From: Boseongicola sp.
GTDB taxonomy: Bacteria > Pseudomonadota > Alphaproteobacteria > Rhodobacterales > Rhodobacteraceae
Assembly: GCA_028818055.1 (NCBI GenBank)
Contig: JAPPOI010000431.1
Span: 1 to 63,097 of the forward strand
Direction: 5' to 3'
Length of the DNA stretch: 63,097 nt
Positions within the stretch are counted from its first letter, which is position 1. Every line of letters starts with the position of its first letter. The translations under genes and the position numbers were made by a program. Below are positions 44,971 through 54,424 of this stretch, one piece after another. The notes below the pieces were generated by a model, which worked only from the letters and a program-made list of their open reading frames with translations, made no database searches and was not told where the DNA came from.

Positions 44971-45055
44971 CCGCTGCGTTGGTCGTCCTGACTGACGTTG
45001 AGATTCCAAACTTGTATCGCAAAGTCCGGCCCAGCCCGGCTGAAGGAATTATTGT

Positions 45056-46324
45056 ATGTCTGATCGCCTCAATCTTTCAGAATTGAAATCGAAGTCGCCT
45101 AAAGAGCTCTTGGACCTTGCAGAGGACCTTGAGATCGAAAACGCGTCCACAATGCGCAAGGGCGAGATGATGTTCTCGATCCTGAAGGAGCGTGCGGATG
45201 ACGATTGGACGATTGGAGGAGACGGGGTTCTTGAGGTGCTTCAGGATGGCTTCGGATTTCTTCGATCACCGGAAGCAAACTATCTTCCAGGTCCGGATGA
45301 CATCTATGTCTCGCCGGAAATGATCCGCCAGTTCGCCTTGCGGACTGGGGACACAGTGGAAGGCGTGATCCGCGAACCAAACGACAACGAGCGTTACTTC
45401 GCGATGACGAAGGTCGAGAAGATCAACTTCGAAGATCCTGAGAAAGCGCGCCACAAGGTCAGCTTCGATAACCTGACGCCGCTTTATCCAGACGAACGTC
45501 TGAAGATGGAGATTGAAGACCCGACCATCAAGGATAAGTCAGCGCGCGTTATCGATCTGGTTGCGCCGATTGGTAAAGGACAACGGTCTTTGATCGTGGC
45601 GCCGCCGCGGACAGGTAAGACCGTCATTCTGCAGAATATCGCGCATTCGATCGAAACCAATCATCCCGAATGCTATTTGATCGTGCTTCTCATCGACGAA
45701 CGTCCTGAGGAAGTTACGGATATGCATCGCTCGGTGAAGGGCGAGGTTGTCTCTTCAACCTTTGACGAACCAGCAACCCGCCACGTAGCCGTTTCGGATA
45801 TGGTTATCGAAAAAGCGAAGCGCTTGGTCGAGCACAAGCGTGATGTTGTTATCTTGCTGGATTCGATCACGCGTCTTGGTCGCGCGTTTAACACCGTCGT
45901 TCCTTCATCGGGTAAAGTTTTGACCGGCGGTGTCGATGCGAACGCTCTTCAGCGCCCGAAGCGTTTCTTCGGTGCTGCGCGAAACATTGAAGAGGGCGGG
46001 TCGCTGACGATTATCGCGACGGCCCTGATCGAGACTGGCAGCCGGATGGACGAAGTTATCGTCGAAGAATTCAAAGGCACCGGTAACAGCGAAATCGTTC
46101 TGGATCGGAAAGTTGCTGACAAGCGTGTCTACCCAGCGATGGACATCCTCAAATCCGGTACGCGGAAAGAAGACCTGTTGGTCGACAAGAACGACCTCCA
46201 GAAGACCTTTGTTTTGCGCCGCATTCTCAACCCTATGGGCACAACAGATGCAATCGAGTTTCTTTTGTCGAAGCTTAAGCAAACAAAGACGAATGCGGAA
46301 TTCTTCGACTCTATGAACACGTAA
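45056..46324 (+). CDS. rho: Transcription termination factor Rho
   Basis: Hexameric RNA helicase of 422 residues. The N-terminal helical domain ([21 protein letters not shown]) is followed by the RNA-binding cold-shock-like domain with [23 protein letters not shown]. The ATPase core has P-loop APPRTGKT at about 182-189, [13 protein letters not shown] as Walker B and the Q/R loops in [20 protein letters not shown]. The length is normal, with no large insertion. It is followed by mnmE after 32 bp that hold a 16-bp palindrome. Confidence 0.98.
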   Translation: MSDRLNLSELKSKSPKELLDLAEDLEIENASTMRKGEMMFSILKERADDDWTIGGDGVLEVLQDGFGFLRSPEANYLPGPDDIYVSPEMIRQFALRTGDTVEGVIREPNDNERYFAMTKVEKINFEDPEKARHKVSFDNLTPLYPDERLKMEIEDPTIKDKSARVIDLVAPIGKGQRSLIVAPPRTGKTVILQNIAHSIETNHPECYLIVLLIDERPEEVTDMHRSVKGEVVSSTFDEPATRHVAVSDMVIEKAKRLVEHKRDVVILLDSITRLGRAFNTVVPSSGKVLTGGVDANALQRPKRFFGAARNIEEGGSLTIIATALIETGSRMDEVIVEEFKGTGNSEIVLDRKVADKRVYPAMDILKSGTRKEDLLVDKNDLQKTFVLRRILNPMGTTDAIEFLLSKLKQTKTNAEFFDSMNT

Positions 46325-46327
46325 TTT

Positions 46328-46343
46328 ACTGATTTAAATCAGT
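46328..46343. promoter_or_regulatory. 16-bp perfect palindrome between rho and mnmE
   Basis: ACTGATTTAAATCAGT is perfectly self-complementary. Its core TGAT-N4-ATCA equals the FNR/CRP-family core, though the outer bases of the FNR consensus (TTGAT-N4-ATCAA) are C and G here. It sits between the rho stop and the mnmE start, 13 bp before the latter. It may be an operator for a dimeric regulator. Confidence 0.5.
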
Positions 46344-46356
46344 GGGTTAGGCGGAA

Positions 46357-47637
46357 ATGGATACGATATTTGCCCTGGCGACAGCGCGGGGAAAATCCGG
46401 TGTTGCTGTTATCCGCATTTCGGGTCCTGATGCAAAGTCCGCGGCGGCCAAGCTTTGTGGTCTTCCCGATGCACCGCGCAAGGCCGAGCTTCGAACGCTG
46501 CGCCACGAAGGCGAGGTTCTGGACGAAGCGCTTGTGCTATATTTCGATAGTCCCCAAAGCTTCACCGGAGAAGACATCGTGGAGCTGCATCTGCATGGGG
46601 CCGTTGCTGTCATAAGCTCTGTCTTGGCTGCTCTGTCCGAGATTCCGGGTTGCCGCCAGGCGGAGGCAGGCGAATTTACTCGGCGCGCCCTTGAAAACGA
46701 AAAGCTGGATTTGGCGCAAGTTGAAGGCCTGTCCGATCTGATCGAAGCCGAAACCGAGGCACAAAGAAAGCAAGCGATGCGAGTGCTTTCCGGCGCCTTG
46801 GGCGAGAAGGTTGAGGAATGGCGCTCGAAATTGATCCGGGCAGCCGCTTTGATTGAGGCGACCATAGATTTTGCCGACGAAGAAGTTCCAGAGGACGTTT
46901 ATCCCGAAGTTGGCAACCTGTTGGATGACGTTCGGACGTCACTGGAGCGTGAAAGCGCGGGAACCAAAATGGCCGAGCGTATTCGCGACGGGTTTGAAGT
47001 CGCGATTGTAGGCCCACCGAATGTTGGAAAATCGACCCTATTAAACGCATTTGCGGGTCGCGAGGCTGCAATCACCTCTGATGTGGCGGGAACGACCCGG
47101 GATGTCATTGAAGTTCGAATGGACATTTCGGGGCTTCCTATCACGTTCCTGGATACCGCCGGATTGCGGGAAACAGAAGACAAAATCGAATCTTTGGGTG
47201 TCGAGTTGGCAAAGCGGCGGGCAGAGCTGGCCGATTTGCGAATTATTTTGCTGGAAAACCGCGGTGATGTACCCCTGATTGAAGCGGAAGACGGAGATAT
47301 GGTTGTCGTAGGTAAGGCGGACATGGTCAGGGACGCCGATTTTTCCGCTGTTTCTGGTGATGGCGTTGGCCGCATTCTTGAAAAAGTCGGGGCAGAGCTT
47401 TCGACCCGTGCGGGGGGCGCCGGTCTTTCAATTCGAGCAAGGCATCGATCCGCCATGAGCGACGCAATATCGTCGCTGGCATCGGCAAATAACCAGCTTG
47501 CGGTTTCACCTGAGCTAACGGAATTGATTGCGGAAGAGATCAGGACTGCCATCAGATCACTTGACTCTCTCGTTGGTCGCGTCGATGTGGAGGATGTGCT
47601 GGACGAGATTTTCTCCAGTTTTTGCATCGGCAAGTAA
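46357..47637 (+). CDS. mnmE: tRNA-modifying GTPase MnmE
   Basis: GTPase of 426 residues that with MnmG makes the 5-carboxymethylaminomethyl group on U34 of several tRNAs. The N-terminal tetrahydrofolate-binding domain ([22 protein letters not shown]) leads to a helical domain, then the G domain: [14 protein letters not shown] near 218-231, [12 protein letters not shown] and DTAGLRET. It ends with the conserved FCIGK whose cysteine is essential. mnmG begins 5 bp after its stop. Confidence 0.97.
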   Translation: MDTIFALATARGKSGVAVIRISGPDAKSAAAKLCGLPDAPRKAELRTLRHEGEVLDEALVLYFDSPQSFTGEDIVELHLHGAVAVISSVLAALSEIPGCRQAEAGEFTRRALENEKLDLAQVEGLSDLIEAETEAQRKQAMRVLSGALGEKVEEWRSKLIRAAALIEATIDFADEEVPEDVYPEVGNLLDDVRTSLERESAGTKMAERIRDGFEVAIVGPPNVGKSTLLNAFAGREAAITSDVAGTTRDVIEVRMDISGLPITFLDTAGLRETEDKIESLGVELAKRRAELADLRIILLENRGDVPLIEAEDGDMVVVGKADMVRDADFSAVSGDGVGRILEKVGAELSTRAGGAGLSIRARHRSAMSDAISSLASANNQLAVSPELTELIAEEIRTAIRSLDSLVGRVDVEDVLDEIFSSFCIGK

Positions 47638-47642
47638 CCAGG

Positions 47643-49517
47643 ATGTTTCACGTGAAACATTTTTCATTTGATGTCGTTGTGGTCGGAGGAGGCCACGCAG
47701 GTACCGAGGCCGCTCACGCTGCTGCCCGCCGTGGTGCGCGTGTTGCTTTGGTGACATTGAAGGAATCCGACATTGGCGTAATGTCATGCAATCCCGCGAT
47801 TGGCGGTCTTGGCAAAGGCCATCTTGTTCGAGAAATCGACGCGCTTGACGGCGTTATGGGGCGGGTGGCCGATAAAGCAGGAATCCAGTTTCGCCTTTTG
47901 AACCGCCGAAAAGGCCCGGCGGTTCAGGGCCCAAGGGCGCAGGCCGACCGCGCGTTGTATCGGGCGGCAATGCTCAACGAAACAAGGGCCCAAACGAATA
48001 TCGAAATCGTGGAAGGCGAAGCCAGCGACTTCATCATGGATGGCGACGCTGTACGCGGGGTTGTTCTGGGCGATGGGTCAGAGCTTACGGCCCGGGCGGT
48101 GGTGCTAACGACTGGAACATTTCTGCGCGGCATCATTCACATCGGCGATGTTTCTAGGCCGGGCGGCCGCATAGGGGACAGGCCGTCGGTTAAACTGGCT
48201 GAGCGCATTGATAGCTTCGAGCTTGATTTGGGTCGGCTAAAGACAGGCACTCCGCCCCGTCTAAAATCGGGTTCGATCAATTGGAGTGTCCTGGAAGACC
48301 AGCCTGGCGACGATGATCCGGTGCTGTTCTCATTTTTGTCTGATGGGCCGTCCGCAAAACAGGTTTCGTGCGGAATTACTCATACAAACGAAAAAACTCA
48401 TGAGATCATCCGTGAAAACCTAAGCCGTTCGGCCATGTATGGCGGCCACATCGATGGTGTGGGCCCTAGGTATTGTCCGTCGATTGAAGACAAGGTTGTG
48501 CGGTTCGCTGATAAAACGTCTCATCAGATTTTCCTGGAGCCGGAAAGCCTGACAAGCGATCTGATCTACCCAAACGGCATCTCCACCTCGCTGCCTGAGG
48601 AGGTCCAGGTTGATTACGTTCATTCGATCGTAGGGCTTGAGAGCGCAGAAATCGCTCAGCCCGGATATGCGATCGAGTACGACTATGTCGATCCGCGGTC
48701 GTTGACGCCAAGCCTGCAACTGAAATCAGTTCCCGGCCTTTATCTGGCGGGCCAGATAAATGGTACAACCGGATATGAAGAAGCAGCAGGCCAGGGCATG
48801 GTTGCTGGGCTGAATGCGGCAGGGGAAGCGCTGGGCCTTGAGCCAGTAACTTTTGGGCGTGATGTATCGTATCTTGGTGTAATGATTGATGATTTGGTAA
48901 CGCGAGGCGTGACAGAGCCGTATCGAATGTTCACGTCGCGCGCTGAATACCGGCTTTCCTTGCGCGCCGACAACGCAGACCAAAGGCTGACACCGTTGGG
49001 GCTGCAGGCTGGGTGTGTTGGAGAGCGCCGGAAACAGGTTTTTGAAAGCAAAATGGACGCATTGGCATCTGGCCGCGAAGTCCTGAGCGAAATCTCTGTA
49101 TCCGCTTCCGAAGCAGCCAAATCAGGTATTCGAATTGCAGAAGATGGTGCGCGCAGGGATGGGCTTGAGCTTCTTGCGTTCGCAGATGTTGACTTTGACG
49201 CCTTAATCAAGCTGCGGCCTGAACTGCAGCGCATTCCGGAGAACGTCAGGAGCCAGATCAAGTTTGACGCGCTGTACGCCAACTATATTGAGCGACAGAA
49301 ACGGGATGTGGCGGCGCTGAAGAAAGACGAAGCCCACAGAATTCCGAACGACTTTGATTATGGCGACATGTCTGGGTTGTCAGCGGAACTGCGCAGCAAG
49401 CTGGAAAAAGTGCGCCCAGAAACACTTGGGCACGCAGGCCGTGTTGAGGGCATGACTCCCGCGGCGCTTACACTTCTGCTGGCCAAGCTTCGGCAGCATG
49501 AACGCCGAACAGCATGA
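47643..49517 (+). CDS. mnmG: tRNA uridine-5-carboxymethylaminomethyl synthesis enzyme MnmG (GidA)
   Basis: FAD-dependent partner of MnmE, 624 residues. FAD motif [19 protein letters not shown] is at the N-terminus; [20 protein letters not shown] and the second signature [15 protein letters not shown] are GidA marks, with the [19 protein letters not shown] segment. The start ATG at 47643 gives MFHVKH, which is coded by a parS site, so the segregation site dictates the first residues. The open frame begins at 47622, inside mnmE, but has no support. The stop overlaps the rsmG start. Confidence 0.97.
   Translation: MFHVKHFSFDVVVVGGGHAGTEAAHAAARRGARVALVTLKESDIGVMSCNPAIGGLGKGHLVREIDALDGVMGRVADKAGIQFRLLNRRKGPAVQGPRAQADRALYRAAMLNETRAQTNIEIVEGEASDFIMDGDAVRGVVLGDGSELTARAVVLTTGTFLRGIIHIGDVSRPGGRIGDRPSVKLAERIDSFELDLGRLKTGTPPRLKSGSINWSVLEDQPGDDDPVLFSFLSDGPSAKQVSCGITHTNEKTHEIIRENLSRSAMYGGHIDGVGPRYCPSIEDKVVRFADKTSHQIFLEPESLTSDLIYPNGISTSLPEEVQVDYVHSIVGLESAEIAQPGYAIEYDYVDPRSLTPSLQLKSVPGLYLAGQINGTTGYEEAAGQGMVAGLNAAGEALGLEPVTFGRDVSYLGVMIDDLVTRGVTEPYRMFTSRAEYRLSLRADNADQRLTPLGLQAGCVGERRKQVFESKMDALASGREVLSEISVSASEAAKSGIRIAEDGARRDGLELLAFADVDFDALIKLRPELQRIPENVRSQIKFDALYANYIERQKRDVAALKKDEAHRIPNDFDYGDMSGLSAELRSKLEKVRPETLGHAGRVEGMTPAALTLLLAKLRQHERRTA
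47644..47659. other. parS centromere site 1
   Basis: TGTTTCACGTGAAACA is a perfect 16-bp palindrome identical to the canonical ParB-binding parS. It lies at codons 1-6 of mnmG (MFHVKH), about 3.2 kb from the origin region and 3.3 kb before parB. Confidence 0.93.
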
Positions 49518-50134
49518 TTCCCAACGTCGAAGCTCAAGTCAGCCAAAATGTTTCACGTGAAACATTGGAGCGGCTGGAGATCTACGCCCAACTTCTGAGA
49601 ACGTGGAATCCTCGGATCAATCTGGTCGCGCCAAAAACCCTCGACGATCTTTGGTCTCGGCATATTTGGGATTCCGCCCAAGTTTGGGCGCACCGACCAG
49701 AGGATTGCAGTGTGTGGGCAGACCTTGGTAGCGGGGGCGGATTTCCAGGGGCGGTCATCGCCATTCTTGGAGCGGAGCAACCAGGGCTCAGCGTTTTTCT
49801 GGTGGAATCCGATCAGAGGAAAGCAACGTTCTTAAGAACGGTCGCACGCGAAACTGGTGCTAACTTCACCGTTATAAATAAGCGTATCGAAGACGTTGAG
49901 CCGCTGGAGGCGGACGTTGTTTCGGCACGAGCATTGGCGCCGCTTTCTGATTTGCTCGCGCTGGCGTCCATGCATTTGAAACGTGACGGCACAGCATTGT
50001 TAATGAAGGGCGCGCAGCACATGTCAGAGCTTGAACAGGCGCGCAAAACATGGTCCTTCAACTGTACGGTACTTCCAAGTGCCACGGACAAAACCGCAGC
50101 AATCCTGAAGATCGGAGGCATCACGCGTGTCTGA
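49514..50134 (+). CDS. rsmG: 16S rRNA (guanine527-N7)-methyltransferase RsmG (GidB)
   Basis: SAM-dependent methyltransferase of 206 residues acting on G527 of 16S rRNA. The SAM-binding loop is [15 protein letters not shown], followed by [21 protein letters not shown] and [17 protein letters not shown]. Codons 12-17 (NVSRET) are coded by a second parS site. The ATG overlaps the mnmG stop (ATGA), and its own stop overlaps the parA start by 8 bp. The mnmG-rsmG-parA-parB order is the classical origin-proximal block. Confidence 0.97.
   Translation: MIPNVEAQVSQNVSRETLERLEIYAQLLRTWNPRINLVAPKTLDDLWSRHIWDSAQVWAHRPEDCSVWADLGSGGGFPGAVIAILGAEQPGLSVFLVESDQRKATFLRTVARETGANFTVINKRIEDVEPLEADVVSARALAPLSDLLALASMHLKRDGTALLMKGAQHMSELEQARKTWSFNCTVLPSATDKTAAILKIGGITRV
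49549..49564. other. parS centromere site 2
   Basis: A second exact TGTTTCACGTGAAACA, in the N-terminal coding region of rsmG, about 1.9 kb from the first and 1.4 kb before parB. It is read as NVSRET in protein. Confidence 0.93.
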
Positions 50135-50936
50135 TCCAACGCGGCCAAAAGGCCCTAAGATCATTTCCATCACCAATCAAAAAGGTGGAGTTGGAAAAAC
50201 GACAACAACAATAAATCTTGGCGCAGCGCTTGCCGAAAGCGGTTACCGCGTTCTGATTGTGGACCTTGACCCACAAGGGAATGCGTCCACCGGGTTGGGA
50301 ATTGATCCGGAAGACCGTGATTATACGACTTATGACCTTCTTTTGGACGACGTCGACCTTGATGACGTCATAAGGCCCACCCTGGTTGAGGGGTTGATGA
50401 TTGCGCCAGCGACCACCGATCTGTCGTCAGCTGACATCGAAATGATGTCAGTCGAAAAGCGCAGCTTTCTGTTGTACGACGCCTTGCGGCAACCAAAAAT
50501 GGACGCATTTGGGCTGGACTTCATTTTGATCGATTGTCCTCCGTCCCTTAGTCTGTTGACGGTCAACGCGATGGTAGCATCGCATTCTGTGCTGATACCC
50601 TTGCAAAGTGAGTTCTTTGCTTTGGAGGGCTTGTCGCAACTTATGCTCAGCATTCGCGAAGTTCGCCAGTCTGCAAACCCGGAGTTAAGAATTGAAGGTG
50701 TAGTGTTGACCATGTTCGATGGCCGCAACAACTTGAGCCAACAAGTAGAAGCGGATGCGCGTGATACTTTGGGTGAGCTCGTATTCGAAACGATTATTCC
50801 TCGGAATGTACGCGTATCCGAAGCTCCATCGTACGCGGTGCCGGTAATTTATTACGATCCGGCGTCAAAAGGCAGCAAAGCCTATCGCTCTCTGGCACAA
50901 GAAGTGGTAGGAAGATCAGCAGGGACATCAACATAG
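50127..50936 (+). CDS. parA: Chromosome-partitioning ATPase ParA
   Basis: Deviant Walker ATPase of 269 residues that binds DNA non-specifically and moves ParB-parS complexes. Walker A is KGGVGKTTTTINLGAALAES (19-38), switch I DLDPQGNASTGLGI, Walker B LIDCPPSLSLLTVNAM. The start is GTG at 50127 with GGAGG ahead, inside the 3' end of rsmG. parB follows after 9 bp. Confidence 0.97.
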   Translation: MSDPTRPKGPKIISITNQKGGVGKTTTTINLGAALAESGYRVLIVDLDPQGNASTGLGIDPEDRDYTTYDLLLDDVDLDDVIRPTLVEGLMIAPATTDLSSADIEMMSVEKRSFLLYDALRQPKMDAFGLDFILIDCPPSLSLLTVNAMVASHSVLIPLQSEFFALEGLSQLMLSIREVRQSANPELRIEGVVLTMFDGRNNLSQQVEADARDTLGELVFETIIPRNVRVSEAPSYAVPVIYYDPASKGSKAYRSLAQEVVGRSAGTST

Positions 50937-50945
50937 GGTATAGAG

Positions 50946-51857
50946 ATGGCGCAGGCGAAACCAGAACGCAGGGGATTGGGGCGCGGTCTTTCGGCGCTTA
51001 TGGCGGATGTTGATGTTGCACCGACTCCAAAGAGCGACGACGCGCCTCGCAAGGCCGAGGTTTTGATCCCGGTTGAAAATATTCAGCCTAACCCAGACCA
51101 GCCAAGGCGCACCTTCACGGAAGATGCGTTGAAAGAGCTTGCGGCTTCCATCCAGGAAAAAGGGATCATTCAGCCCTTGATCCTAAGAAACGCGCCTGGC
51201 GCACCGGGAAAATACGAGATTGTCGCTGGCGAGCGCCGTTGGAGGGCTGCACAACGTGCCCGTCTTCACGAAGTGCCGGCCATCGTTCGCGATCTGGACG
51301 ATACCGAGGTGCTCGAGATCGCTATCATTGAAAACATTCAGCGGGCTGATCTGAATGCAGTGGAAGAGGCTGCTGGCTATCGGCAACTGATGGACCGCTT
51401 TGGACACACCCAAGAGAAGCTTGCAGAGGCATTGGGAAAAAGCCGCAGCCACATTGCAAACCTTCTTCGGCTTCTGACTCTACCAGACCCAGTTCTTGAG
51501 ATGCTGAGGGACGGGCGCCTGTCTGCTGGTCATGCTCGCGCGCTTGTCACCGCTGAAGACCCGATTGGATTGGCAGGGCTTGCGATCAAGAAAGGTCTTT
51601 CAGTTCGGCAGCTTGAGGCGCTGGTTAAAAAGCCGACAGCTGCACTTAAGCCGACAAATGCAAATGCAGCGCCAGAAAAAGATGCGGACACCCGCGTGTT
51701 AGAGAAAGACTTGACGGCAGCGCTTGGAATGAAAGTGTCCATCGCGCATGGAGCCGATGGCGCATCGGGGACACTAACGGTAAAGTACAAGGATCTCGAA
51801 GAGCTGGACGAAGTCTGCCGCAGGCTTTCGGTTACGTCCGGCGCGGGCGAGGTTTAG
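50946..51857 (+). CDS. parB: Chromosome-partitioning protein ParB
   Basis: parS-binding CTPase clamp of 303 residues. The N-terminal ParA-activating segment RRGLGRGLSALMAD is followed by the CTP-binding core with QPNPDQPRRTF and the GERRWRAAQRARL motif (95-107). The helix-turn-helix (YRQLMDRFGHTQEKLAEALGKSRSHIANLLRL) binds parS. The C-terminal dimerisation domain ends GTLTVKYKDLEELDEVCRRL. Its stop overlaps hemW on the opposite strand by 4 bp. Confidence 0.97.
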   Translation: MAQAKPERRGLGRGLSALMADVDVAPTPKSDDAPRKAEVLIPVENIQPNPDQPRRTFTEDALKELAASIQEKGIIQPLILRNAPGAPGKYEIVAGERRWRAAQRARLHEVPAIVRDLDDTEVLEIAIIENIQRADLNAVEEAAGYRQLMDRFGHTQEKLAEALGKSRSHIANLLRLLTLPDPVLEMLRDGRLSAGHARALVTAEDPIGLAGLAIKKGLSVRQLEALVKKPTAALKPTNANAAPEKDADTRVLEKDLTAALGMKVSIAHGADGASGTLTVKYKDLEELDEVCRRLSVTSGAGEV

Positions 51858-52990
51858 ACCAGAAGCTCTCGAAGAACTGCATTCAACAGCGGCCGCCCGG
51901 CAGCGGTTAGCATTATGCGTCCATCGTGTAGCTCGATCAGATTACTTTCCGCCAAACCATTGATATTATTGATCTTTTCTTCAAACTGCGGGATCAGAGC
52001 TGCCTCCACGCCTTCTGCCAGCCGCAAGCCCATCATGACAGCTTCTTCGTTGATTTCTTCTTGAGACAGCACGGTTCGGTTTTCGGGATTTTCGCCATTT
52101 AGAGCCGCGCCTAGCCACTCCTTAGGCGATCGAGGTGTTTCAGTTGCGTAGCGCGATCCATCCAAAGTCAGGCGGCCGTGCCCGCCTGGTCCGATGGCAG
52201 CCCAATCTCCGCCCCGCCAGTAAATGAGGTTGTGCTTGGATTCATCGCCAGCTTGCGCGTGATTGGATGTCTCATAGGCAGGCAATCCGGCATCAAGCGT
52301 CATTTGCTGCGTCATCTCGTACATGTCAGCAGCCAAATCGTCTGGCGGCAATCCGCGCAACAAACCTCGTTTTTGGCGGTCACCAAATGCAGTGCCTGGT
52401 TCGATCGTTAGCTGATAAAGAGAAAGATGGGCTGAAGCGAACGCGATAGCTTCCGCAAGTTCTGCTTCCCAGTCTGACAAGGACTGATCCTGGCGCGCAT
52501 AGATTAGGTCAAACGAGGATCTTGGAAAGACCGCCCGGGCGATGTCGAATGCGCGTCGGCCTTCGTCCGCCGTGTGCAAACGCCCCAGCTGTTTTAGGTC
52601 GGCATCGTTCAACGCCTGAAGACCAACCGACACCCGATTAACCCCTGCAGCAAAGAAGGACTTGAACCTGTCGGCCTCAACAGATGTCGGATTGGCTTCG
52701 AGCGTTATTTCGATGTCGTTTGCGAAGGACCATACGCGACGCGCGGATGACAACACCCTCTCAACAGTTTGCGGGTCCATCAAGCTTGGTGTTCCGCCAC
52801 CAAAAAACACCGAGTTCAAGCGGCGCTCACCAGTTTCTTCACCCAAGCGCTCGATTTCCATTTCGTACGCGCGGGCCCATTCTGCGTGATCAATCTGAGT
52901 GCTCACATGGCTGTTGAAATCACAGTAGGGACATTTTGCCTGACAGAACGGCCAGTGGACATAAAGCCCAAAGCCGGGCAGCTCAGCCAT
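51854..52990 (-). CDS. hemW: Radical SAM heme chaperone HemW
   Basis: Radical SAM protein of 378 residues with the cluster motif C-x3-C-x2-C (FCQAKCPYCDFNSH; Cys16, Cys20, Cys23), FFGGGTPSLM, and the GLQALNDADLKQLGRLH segment. HemW inserts heme into respiratory proteins; it is often mis-called oxygen-independent coproporphyrinogen III oxidase (HemN). The fourth conserved cysteine of true HemN (CxxxCxxCxC) is replaced by Phe, as in HemW. It is last in the rph-rdgB-hemW run, each overlapping the next. Confidence 0.94.
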   Translation of the reverse strand: MAELPGFGLYVHWPFCQAKCPYCDFNSHVSTQIDHAEWARAYEMEIERLGEETGERRLNSVFFGGGTPSLMDPQTVERVLSSARRVWSFANDIEITLEANPTSVEADRFKSFFAAGVNRVSVGLQALNDADLKQLGRLHTADEGRRAFDIARAVFPRSSFDLIYARQDQSLSDWEAELAEAIAFASAHLSLYQLTIEPGTAFGDRQKRGLLRGLPPDDLAADMYEMTQQMTLDAGLPAYETSNHAQAGDESKHNLIYWRGGDWAAIGPGGHGRLTLDGSRYATETPRSPKEWLGAALNGENPENRTVLSQEEINEEAVMMGLRLAEGVEAALIPQFEEKINNINGLAESNLIELHDGRIMLTAAGRPLLNAVLRELLV

Positions 52991-53597
52991 TCTTGAAAAT
53001 CGTTTTCAATTTGCGAAAAGCATCCGCGCGATGGCTGATCCGGTTTTTTTCCCACCGATCCATTTCACCAAAAGTGATGTCGTATCCATCGGGCTGGAAA
53101 ATCGGGTCGTACCCATGGCCTTGATCGCCACGCATTGGCCAAACAACCTGGCCCTCCATTCGACCCTCAAAAACCTCGTCATGACCATCGGGCCACGCCA
53201 AAACAAACGTGCAACAAAACCGCGCGGTTCGTGGTGTTGGGGCGGATATTGCCTCAAGCTTGTCGTTGGTATCCGTCATCGCTTTAACGAAATCGCGGCC
53301 GCTGGGGGTCTCTGCCCAGTCCGCCGTATAAACACCGGGCGCGCCATCAAGCGCGTCGATTTCAATTCCCGAATCGTCCGCCAATGCTGGCAATCCTGTC
53401 GCCATTGATGCTGCATGCGCTTTTAGCCGGGCGTTCTCGACAAAAGTTGTGCCAGTTTCTTCAGGCTCCGGCAGGCCTTTTTCGGCAGCCCCGATGACCG
53501 ATATGCCAAAGTCTTTCAGAAGATCGGTGATCTCTTCAAGCTTGCCCGCATTGTGGGTCGCAACCAATAGCGTCTGGTCATCGAATACGCGCATCAT
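52983..53597 (-). CDS. rdgB: XTP/dITP diphosphatase (RdgB/HAM1)
   Basis: Nucleotide-pool cleaning enzyme of 204 residues that removes deaminated purine NTPs. It has [18 protein letters not shown] at the N-terminus, [24 protein letters not shown] in the centre, and [17 protein letters not shown] with [11 protein letters not shown] near the C-terminus, all diagnostic. The ATG overlaps the rph stop (ATGA), and its stop lies 8 bp inside hemW. Confidence 0.96.
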   Translation of the reverse strand: MMRVFDDQTLLVATHNAGKLEEITDLLKDFGISVIGAAEKGLPEPEETGTTFVENARLKAHAASMATGLPALADDSGIEIDALDGAPGVYTADWAETPSGRDFVKAMTDTNDKLEAISAPTPRTARFCCTFVLAWPDGHDEVFEGRMEGQVVWPMRGDQGHGYDPIFQPDGYDITFGEMDRWEKNRISHRADAFRKLKTIFKNG

Positions 53598-54304
53598 TCA
53601 ACAGCGCTGTTTTGCGCAGCCGCCAATGCGTCTACACCGTCGGCGGCAAGATCGAGCAGCGTCGACATTTCGTCGCGCGAAAATGTCGACCCTTCAGCAG
53701 ACATCTGAACCTCAATCAGCTTGCCCCTGCCGGTCATTACGAAGTTTCCATCGACACCAGCTTCGCTGTCTTCCGGGTAGTCGAGATCAAGCACTGGTTG
53801 TCCCGCGTAAATACCGCACGAAACCGCGGCGACATTATCAACCAATGGATCCGATGTGATCATGCCCGACCGAAGCAGCTTGTTTGTGGCCAAACGAAGC
53901 GCAACCCAGCCACCGGTAATGGATGCACAGCGTGTGCCGCCGTCGGCCTGGATCACGTCGCAATCAACGAGGATCTGGCGCTCTCCCAAGGCGGAACGAT
54001 CAACGCAAGCGCGCAAGCTGCGCCCAATCAAGCGTTGGATTTCCTGCGTGCGTCCGGATTGGCCTTTCTTTGCCTCGCGTTGGCTTCGGGTATGTGTGGC
54101 GCGCGGCAGCATGCCGTATTCGGCAGTGACCCAACCCAACCCTGTATTCTTCATCCAATGCGGCACGCGTTCGTCAATCGACGCGGTGCAAAGAACGTGG
54201 GTGTCCCCACATTTGATCAGGCATGACCCTTCGGCATGACGGGTCACACCGGTTTCAATCTGCACATCGCGCATTTCGTTTGTTTGACGCCCGGATGGTC
54301 GCAT
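53594..54304 (-). CDS. rph: Ribonuclease PH
   Basis: Phosphorolytic 3' exoribonuclease of 236 residues that trims tRNA ends. Typical segments are [19 protein letters not shown] at the start, [40 protein letters not shown], the active-site region [19 protein letters not shown] and [17 protein letters not shown]. The ATG at 54304 is chosen because AGAGG lies ahead and the homologous N-terminus starts there. It is divergent from hrcA, with 120 bp between. Confidence 0.97.
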   Translation of the reverse strand: MRPSGRQTNEMRDVQIETGVTRHAEGSCLIKCGDTHVLCTASIDERVPHWMKNTGLGWVTAEYGMLPRATHTRSQREAKKGQSGRTQEIQRLIGRSLRACVDRSALGERQILVDCDVIQADGGTRCASITGGWVALRLATNKLLRSGMITSDPLVDNVAAVSCGIYAGQPVLDLDYPEDSEAGVDGNFVMTGRGKLIEVQMSAEGSTFSRDEMSTLLDLAADGVDALAAAQNSAVE

Positions 54305-54382
54305 TGGAAAACCTCTACAAGAATTTACGGGGTCATAATCGCAGCATCCTGATGCATCAAGCCCGATTGACGTTACCGCCCA

Positions 54383-54408
54383 CTTGCATTTAATTGCATC
54401 GCCCCATT
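54383..54408 (+). promoter_or_regulatory. RpoH-like heat-shock promoter of hrcA-grpE
   Basis: CTTGCA (54383-54388), a 13-base spacer and CCCCATT (54402-54408) match the sigma-32 pattern CTTGAA / CCCCATnT well. It lies 16 bp before the hrcA start. No CIRCE inverted repeat is present here, so hrcA-grpE seems to be under RpoH rather than under HrcA itself. Confidence 0.6.
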
Positions 54409-54424
54409 GCTGCACGTGATTGAA

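Noticed and set aside
54305-54424. CIRCE element before hrcA
   Set aside because: The TTAGCACTC-N9-GAGTGCTAA repeat is not present; only a sigma-32-like promoter is visible.
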